A DNA stretch of 17,349 nucleotides. Source: Oscillospiraceae bacterium. GTDB taxonomy: Bacteria > Bacillota > Clostridia > Oscillospirales > Ruminococcaceae. How positions within the stretch are numbered: position 1 is the stretch's first letter; every line of letters starts with the position of its first letter. The DNA lies in NCBI GenBank assembly GCA_014796735.1, contig JAAVIG010000164.1, positions 1 through 17,349 on the forward strand, given 5' to 3'. The translations under genes were made by a program, and so were the position numbers. Below the pieces are notes generated by a model, which had not been told where the DNA came from, did no database searches, and was given only the letters and a program-made list of their open reading frames with translations. Below, piece after piece: positions 14,415 through 17,349 of this stretch.

Positions 14415-15248
14415 ATGTATAAGATATTAAAAAGACGTCAGCTTAACGAAAACGTTGTGCTGATGGATATTGACGCGCCATTTGTGGCTAAAAAGGCATT
14501 GGCGGGACAGTTTATTATTCTGAGAGTTGACGAGTACGGTGAAAGGATTCCTTTGACTGTTGCGGATTACGACAGGGAAAAGGGTACGGTCACCATTATT
14601 TTCCAGGTAGTTGGCGCGACAACTCAGCTTTTGTCCACTCTTAAGGAAGGCGACTTCCTAAAGGACTTCGCGGGGCCTCTCGGCAAGGCTACCGAGCTTG
14701 AGGGCTACAAAAAGGTATGTGTAATCGGCGGCGGCGTGGGCTGTGCCATTGCGTACCCCTCGGCAAAGGCACTGTTTAACAGCGGAGCGGAGGTAGACGT
14801 TATCGCGGGCTTCAGAAGCAAGGATATAGTTATCCTCGAGGAGGAATTCAAGGCGGTAAGCACTAATTTATATCTTACCACCGACGACGGAAGCTACGGC
14901 GAAAAGGGTCTTGTTACCGAAAAGCTCCAGTCGCTTATCGACGCGGGCAACAAGTACGATCTTGTGCTTGCAATAGGCCCCGTTCCCATGATGAAGTTTG
15001 TGTGCAAGACCACCGAGCCTTACGGTATAAAAACACTGGTTTCCCTGAACCCCATTATGATAGACGGCTCGGGAATGTGCGGCGGCTGCCGTGTAAACGT
15101 AGGCGGGGAGATCAAGTTTGCCTGTGTTGACGGACCCGATTTTGACGGACATCAGGTCAACTTCGACGAGTTGATGAAGCGCAACTCCACTTACAGGGAA
15201 GCGGAAGCTCACGATAGGGCTAACTGCCGTTTGTACAAGGGAGTGTAA
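14415..15248 (+). CDS. nfnA: NfnA-type FAD/NAD(P)-binding subunit (sulfide/dihydroorotate dehydrogenase-like)
   Basis: A 277-residue ferredoxin-NAD(P)+ reductase-like flavoprotein. RIPLTVADYD (44-53) is the FAD-binding RxPLT motif, VCVIGGGVGCAIAYPSAKAL (101-120) begins the pyridine nucleotide domain, and the C-terminal MCGGCR...FACVDGP (Cys 222, 225, 237) binds a [2Fe-2S] cluster. NfnA proteins use an aspartate as the fourth ligand; Asp217 is the candidate. With NfnB it forms the NADH-dependent reduced ferredoxin:NADP+ oxidoreductase, which bifurcates or confurcates electrons. AAAGGA lies 9 bases before the ATG. Its neighbour is nfnB and not a dihydroorotate dehydrogenase, which argues against PyrK. 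Without structure or assay, SudB-like sulfide dehydrogenase function remains an alternative. Confidence 0.9.
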   Translation: MYKILKRRQLNENVVLMDIDAPFVAKKALAGQFIILRVDEYGERIPLTVADYDREKGTVTIIFQVVGATTQLLSTLKEGDFLKDFAGPLGKATELEGYKKVCVIGGGVGCAIAYPSAKALFNSGAEVDVIAGFRSKDIVILEEEFKAVSTNLYLTTDDGSYGEKGLVTEKLQSLIDAGNKYDLVLAIGPVPMMKFVCKTTEPYGIKTLVSLNPIMIDGSGMCGGCRVNVGGEIKFACVDGPDFDGHQVNFDELMKRNSTYREAEAHDRANCRLYKGV

Positions 15249-15298
15249 TACCAATCCCTTTTAAAACCGGTATTACGTCAGTTTAAAAAAGAGATTGG
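15246..15298 (+). other. Long imperfect hairpin between nfnA and nfnB
   Basis: The 109-base gap holds a long imperfect stem, 15251-15267 pairing with 15281-15298 (one mismatch and small bulges) around a 13-base loop, followed by AATAATTTTTC. A second, mutually exclusive stem TAATACC/GGTATTA (15246-15252 with 15269-15275) uses part of the same sequence and includes the nfnA stop codon. It may be a leaky terminator, a processing site or an mRNA stabiliser that sets the nfnA to nfnB ratio. Confidence 0.5.
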
Positions 15299-15357
15299 AA
15301 TAATTTTTCACCCGATCATTACCTTTTATTATTTCAGGAAAGGACGAATAAATAAAG

Positions 15358-16743
15358 ATGGCAAATATGAGTTTGAAAAAAGTCCCCATGCCCGAACAGG
15401 CTCCCGATATAAGAAATAAGAACTTTTTGGAGGTTGCCGAGGGTTACACCGAGGAAATGGCAAAAGAGGAAGCCTCACGCTGCTTGAACTGCAAGAACAA
15501 GCCCTGCGTTAACGGCTGTCCCGTAAACGTTCGTATTCCCGAGTTTATCGCAAAGGTAGCCGAGGGAGAATTTGAGGAGGCTTATAAAATAATTACCTCC
15601 ACAAACGGACTTCCCGCGGTCTGCGGACGCGTGTGCCCTCAGGAGACCCAGTGCGAGGGAAAGTGCGTAAGAGGCATTAAGGGAGAACCGGTGGCTATCG
15701 GCAGGCTTGAACGCTTCTGTGCCGACTGGCATATGAAGAACAGTACCGTTAAGGCGGAAAAGCCCGCCTCCAACGGGAAGAAGGTGGCGGTTATCGGCGC
15801 GGGTCCTTCGGGTCTTACCTGTGCGGGCGACTTGGCTAAGTTAGGCTACGATGTAACGGTATTTGAAGCATTCCACACGGCTGGCGGCGTTCTGGTATAC
15901 GGTATCCCCGAATTCAGACTTCCCAAGGAGATAGTTCACAAGGAGGTCAAGAACCTTGAGGATCTGGGAGTTGAGATACAGACAAATATGATCATCGGAA
16001 AGACGCTTTCGGTAGACGAGCTGTTTGAAATGGGCTACAAGGCTGTATTTATCGGCTCCGGCGCGGGTCTTCCCTCCTTTATGGGGATCGAGGGCGAAGA
16101 CCTCATAGGCGTTTATTCCGCCAACGAGTACTTAACGCGCACTAACCTTATGAAGGCGTACCTTGATGAATATGATACGCCTATTATAAAGAGTAACGCG
16201 GTTGCGGTAGTGGGCGGCGGCAACGTTGCTATGGACGCGGCAAGATGCGCGAAGAGACTGGGCGCGGACAAGGTTTATATCGTATACAGGCGCGGACTTG
16301 AAGAAATGCCCGCCCGTAAAGAGGAAATACATCACGCAATGGAAGAGGGCGTTATTTTCCGCAATCTTAACAATCCCGTCAAGATAAAGGGTGACGAAAA
16401 CGGAAGAGTGCGCTCAATGGAGTGCGTTGAAATGGAGCTTGGCGAGCCTGATGAAAGCGGAAGACGCAGACCTGTGGTCAAAGAGGGAAGCAACTTCGAG
16501 CTGGAGGTAGATACCGTTATCATGGCTATAGGCACTTCTCCCAATCCGCTTATCAGGAGCACCACCGAGGGCTTGGAGACTAACCGCAGAGGCTGTCTTG
16601 TAGTTAACGAGGAAACAATGCAGACGACCAGAGAAGGCGTTTACGCTGGAGGCGACGCGGTTACGGGCGCGGCTACCGTTATTTTGGCCATGGGCGCGGG
16701 TAAGCAGGCGGCTAAGGCCATTGATGAGTACTTGAGCAAGTAA
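15358..16743 (+). CDS. nfnB: NfnB / glutamate synthase small-subunit-like flavoprotein
   Basis: A 461-residue protein of the GltD/NfnB family, often labelled gltA. The N-terminal iron-sulfur domain has Cys 42, 45, 50, 54 (CLNCKNKPCVNGC) and Cys 89, 93, 99, 103 (CGRVCPQETQCEGKC), enough for two [4Fe-4S] clusters. VAVIGAGPSGLTCAGDLA (143-160) binds FAD, AVAVVGGGNVAMDAARCA (281-298) binds NADP(H), and GDAVTGAATVILAMG closes the fold. No glutamate synthase large subunit is encoded nearby, and nfnA precedes it, so NfnB of the electron-bifurcating transhydrogenase is the best call. The ATG at 15358 fits the family's N-terminus, although AGGAAAGG lies about 14 bases upstream, farther than usual. Codon use favours AAG and GGC, unlike the AAA-rich glycosyltransferase, suggesting high expression. 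Confidence 0.92.
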   Translation: MANMSLKKVPMPEQAPDIRNKNFLEVAEGYTEEMAKEEASRCLNCKNKPCVNGCPVNVRIPEFIAKVAEGEFEEAYKIITSTNGLPAVCGRVCPQETQCEGKCVRGIKGEPVAIGRLERFCADWHMKNSTVKAEKPASNGKKVAVIGAGPSGLTCAGDLAKLGYDVTVFEAFHTAGGVLVYGIPEFRLPKEIVHKEVKNLEDLGVEIQTNMIIGKTLSVDELFEMGYKAVFIGSGAGLPSFMGIEGEDLIGVYSANEYLTRTNLMKAYLDEYDTPIIKSNAVAVVGGGNVAMDAARCAKRLGADKVYIVYRRGLEEMPARKEEIHHAMEEGVIFRNLNNPVKIKGDENGRVRSMECVEMELGEPDESGRRRPVVKEGSNFELEVDTVIMAIGTSPNPLIRSTTEGLETNRRGCLVVNEETMQTTREGVYAGGDAVTGAATVILAMGAGKQAAKAIDEYLSK

Positions 16744-16808
16744 TTAAAATAAACAGGGATAGGCTAAGCCGCCGATTTGACGGACAGCGTCATATCCGAC
16801 AACATATA

Positions 16809-16855
16809 CCCGTCAAAACCTCTTTTACGCGGTTTTGACGGGTTGTATTTTTATT
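16809..16855 (+). terminator. Intrinsic terminator of the nfnAB operon
   Basis: CCCGTCAAAACC (16809-16820) pairs perfectly with GGTTTTGACGGG (16831-16842) over a 10-base loop, followed by TTGTATTTTTATT. It lies 65 bases after the nfnB stop. Confidence 0.88.
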
Positions 16856-16938
16856 GAGTTTTTTTGTTGGGAGCATTGTGGGGTAAATGACCGAAAATTG
16901 CCGTTCTTGGTGTTTTAGAGCTGATAAGACGTAATTTT

Positions 16939-16991
16939 GGGGAAACTTTAAATTTTTATGGATTGACTTTTTTAAAAAAATATAGTATAAT
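16939..16991 (+). promoter_or_regulatory. Sigma-A promoter of tRNA-Gly with GGGGAAACTT element
   Basis: TTGACT (16963-16968), 17 bases, TATAAT (16986-16991), ending 44 bases before the tRNA. GGGGAAACTT (16939-16948) sits 14 bases upstream of the -35, the same spacing as in the leftward promoter at 1-48. Confidence 0.85.
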
Positions 16992-17035
16992 GTGGTAAAT
17001 AGGTTTTATGTTTCTTAATTTTGAAACCGTATTTT

Positions 17036-17110
17036 GCGGATTTAGCTCATCCGGTAGAGCGTCGGCTTCCCAAGCCGAATGGGCGGGTTCGAGTCCCGTA
17101 ATCCGCTCCA
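17036..17110 (+). tRNA. tRNA-Gly (anticodon CCC)
   Basis: A complete cloverleaf. The acceptor stem is GCGGATT/AATCCGC with discriminator T and encoded CCA. The D arm is GCTC/GAGC with GG in the loop. The anticodon stem TCGGC/GCCGA carries loop TTCCCAA, so anticodon CCC lies at 17069-17071. The variable loop is 4 bases, and the T arm GCGGG/CCCGT carries TTCGAGT. It reads GGG codons and has its own strong promoter. Confidence 0.97.
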
Positions 17111-17132
17111 TCTACAAATGATAGAAAAGATA

Positions 17133-17174
17133 TTATGCCCACAAAAGGCTACACAAAGCCATTTGTGGGCATAA
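17133..17174. repeat. 42-base near-perfect palindrome downstream of the tRNA
   Basis: A 13-bp stem TTATGCCCACAAA/TTTGTGGGCATAA (17133-17145 with 17162-17174) is topped, after one A-A mismatch, by GGCT/AGCC (17147-17150 with 17157-17160). It lacks a T-tract (ATCTTGTG follows), so it is not a standard terminator. It could be a tRNA precursor 3' structure or a small repeat element. Confidence 0.6.
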
Positions 17175-17283
17175 ATCTTGTGAAAAACAGAAATACCGAT
17201 CCGTAGATATTTTCGACAAGAAAATGGATTCGAACCCTCCCCTACAAAATTTTTCGGCTCGTTTTTGTATAAAAAGCACAATT

Positions 17284-17332
17284 GCCTGTGAGTGATTTCT
17301 CATAAGTGAGAAAATCGTTCACAGGCTTTTTT
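17284..17332 (+). terminator. Intrinsic terminator at the right end
   Basis: An outer stem GCCTGTGA/TCACAGGC (17284-17291 with 17319-17326), a GT/GT internal loop and an inner stem GATTTCTCA/TGAGAAAATC with one bulged A are followed by TTTTTT. It is about 175 bases past the tRNA and probably ends that transcript. Between 17111 and 17283 I see no gene. Confidence 0.75.
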
Positions 17333-17349
17333 ATTTCTCCGCAAATGGA

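Noticed and set aside
17042..17281. Minus-strand open frame ending in a tRNA-like translation (WSGLRDSNPP)
   Set aside because: It is the reverse translation of the tRNA-Gly gene, a well-known false ORF pattern.

Overview
The window looks like chromosomal DNA of a low-to-mid GC, Gram-positive, anaerobic Clostridia member, probably Ruminococcaceae/Oscillospiraceae. The evidence is sporulation-linked genes (gerW/ytfJ with its DUF2953 partner, and a DacF-type carboxypeptidase), a clostridial 2[4Fe-4S] ferredoxin, an NfnAB-type ferredoxin/NAD(P)H transhydrogenase, A/G-rich Shine-Dalgarno sequences and several TTG or GTG starts. Genus and species cannot be named from sequence reading alone. Most of it is core genome; I see no phage, transposase, CRISPR array or toxin-antitoxin pair.

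Layout. Positions 1-294 hold two divergent promoters. A SIMPL-domain protein (301-966) converges on an RluB-type pseudouridine synthase (1049-1807, minus) across a hairpin terminator. A DacF-like D,D-carboxypeptidase (1987-3126) converges on a minus-strand cluster running from about 6940 down to 3136: M50 site-2 protease, scpA, scpB, a stretch packed with short palindromes, DUF2953 (ytfI-like) and gerW/ytfJ. This cluster has a clear sigma-A promoter at 6948-6976. Divergent from it, a near-consensus sigma-28 (SigD/FliA) promoter drives an unrecognised 326-residue helical protein (7101-8081). Then come a small ferredoxin with its own extended -10 promoter and terminator, a ComFB-family protein with a palindrome over its transcription start, and a probable pair made of a YgjP/SprT-like metallopeptidase and a large GT2 glycosyltransferase with TPRs. 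A 15-bp hairpin separates the glycosyltransferase from a convergent orphan solute-binding lipoprotein (12214-13698, minus). A 716-base AT-rich divergent region with several repeat families leads to nfnA and nfnB (14415-16743), whose promoter carries a near-perfect Rex redox operator. A tRNA-Gly(CCC) and a hairpin-rich tail close the window.

How the parts fit. ScpA/ScpB act with SMC in chromosome organisation. DacF, GerW and YtfI point to spore cortex or germination functions. NfnAB and ferredoxin belong to redox balancing, and the Rex site suggests NfnAB responds to NADH/NAD+. The sigma-28 promoter, the ComFB gene (family members include c-di-GMP receptors) and a glycosyltransferase of the architecture used for protein or flagellin glycosylation hint at a motility link, but that link is inference.

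The most noteworthy items are the sigma-28-controlled unknown protein, the Rex box on nfnAB, an unexplained GGGGAAACTT element upstream of three promoters, and the palindrome cluster between scpB and the DUF2953 gene. I found no convincing new multi-gene system.
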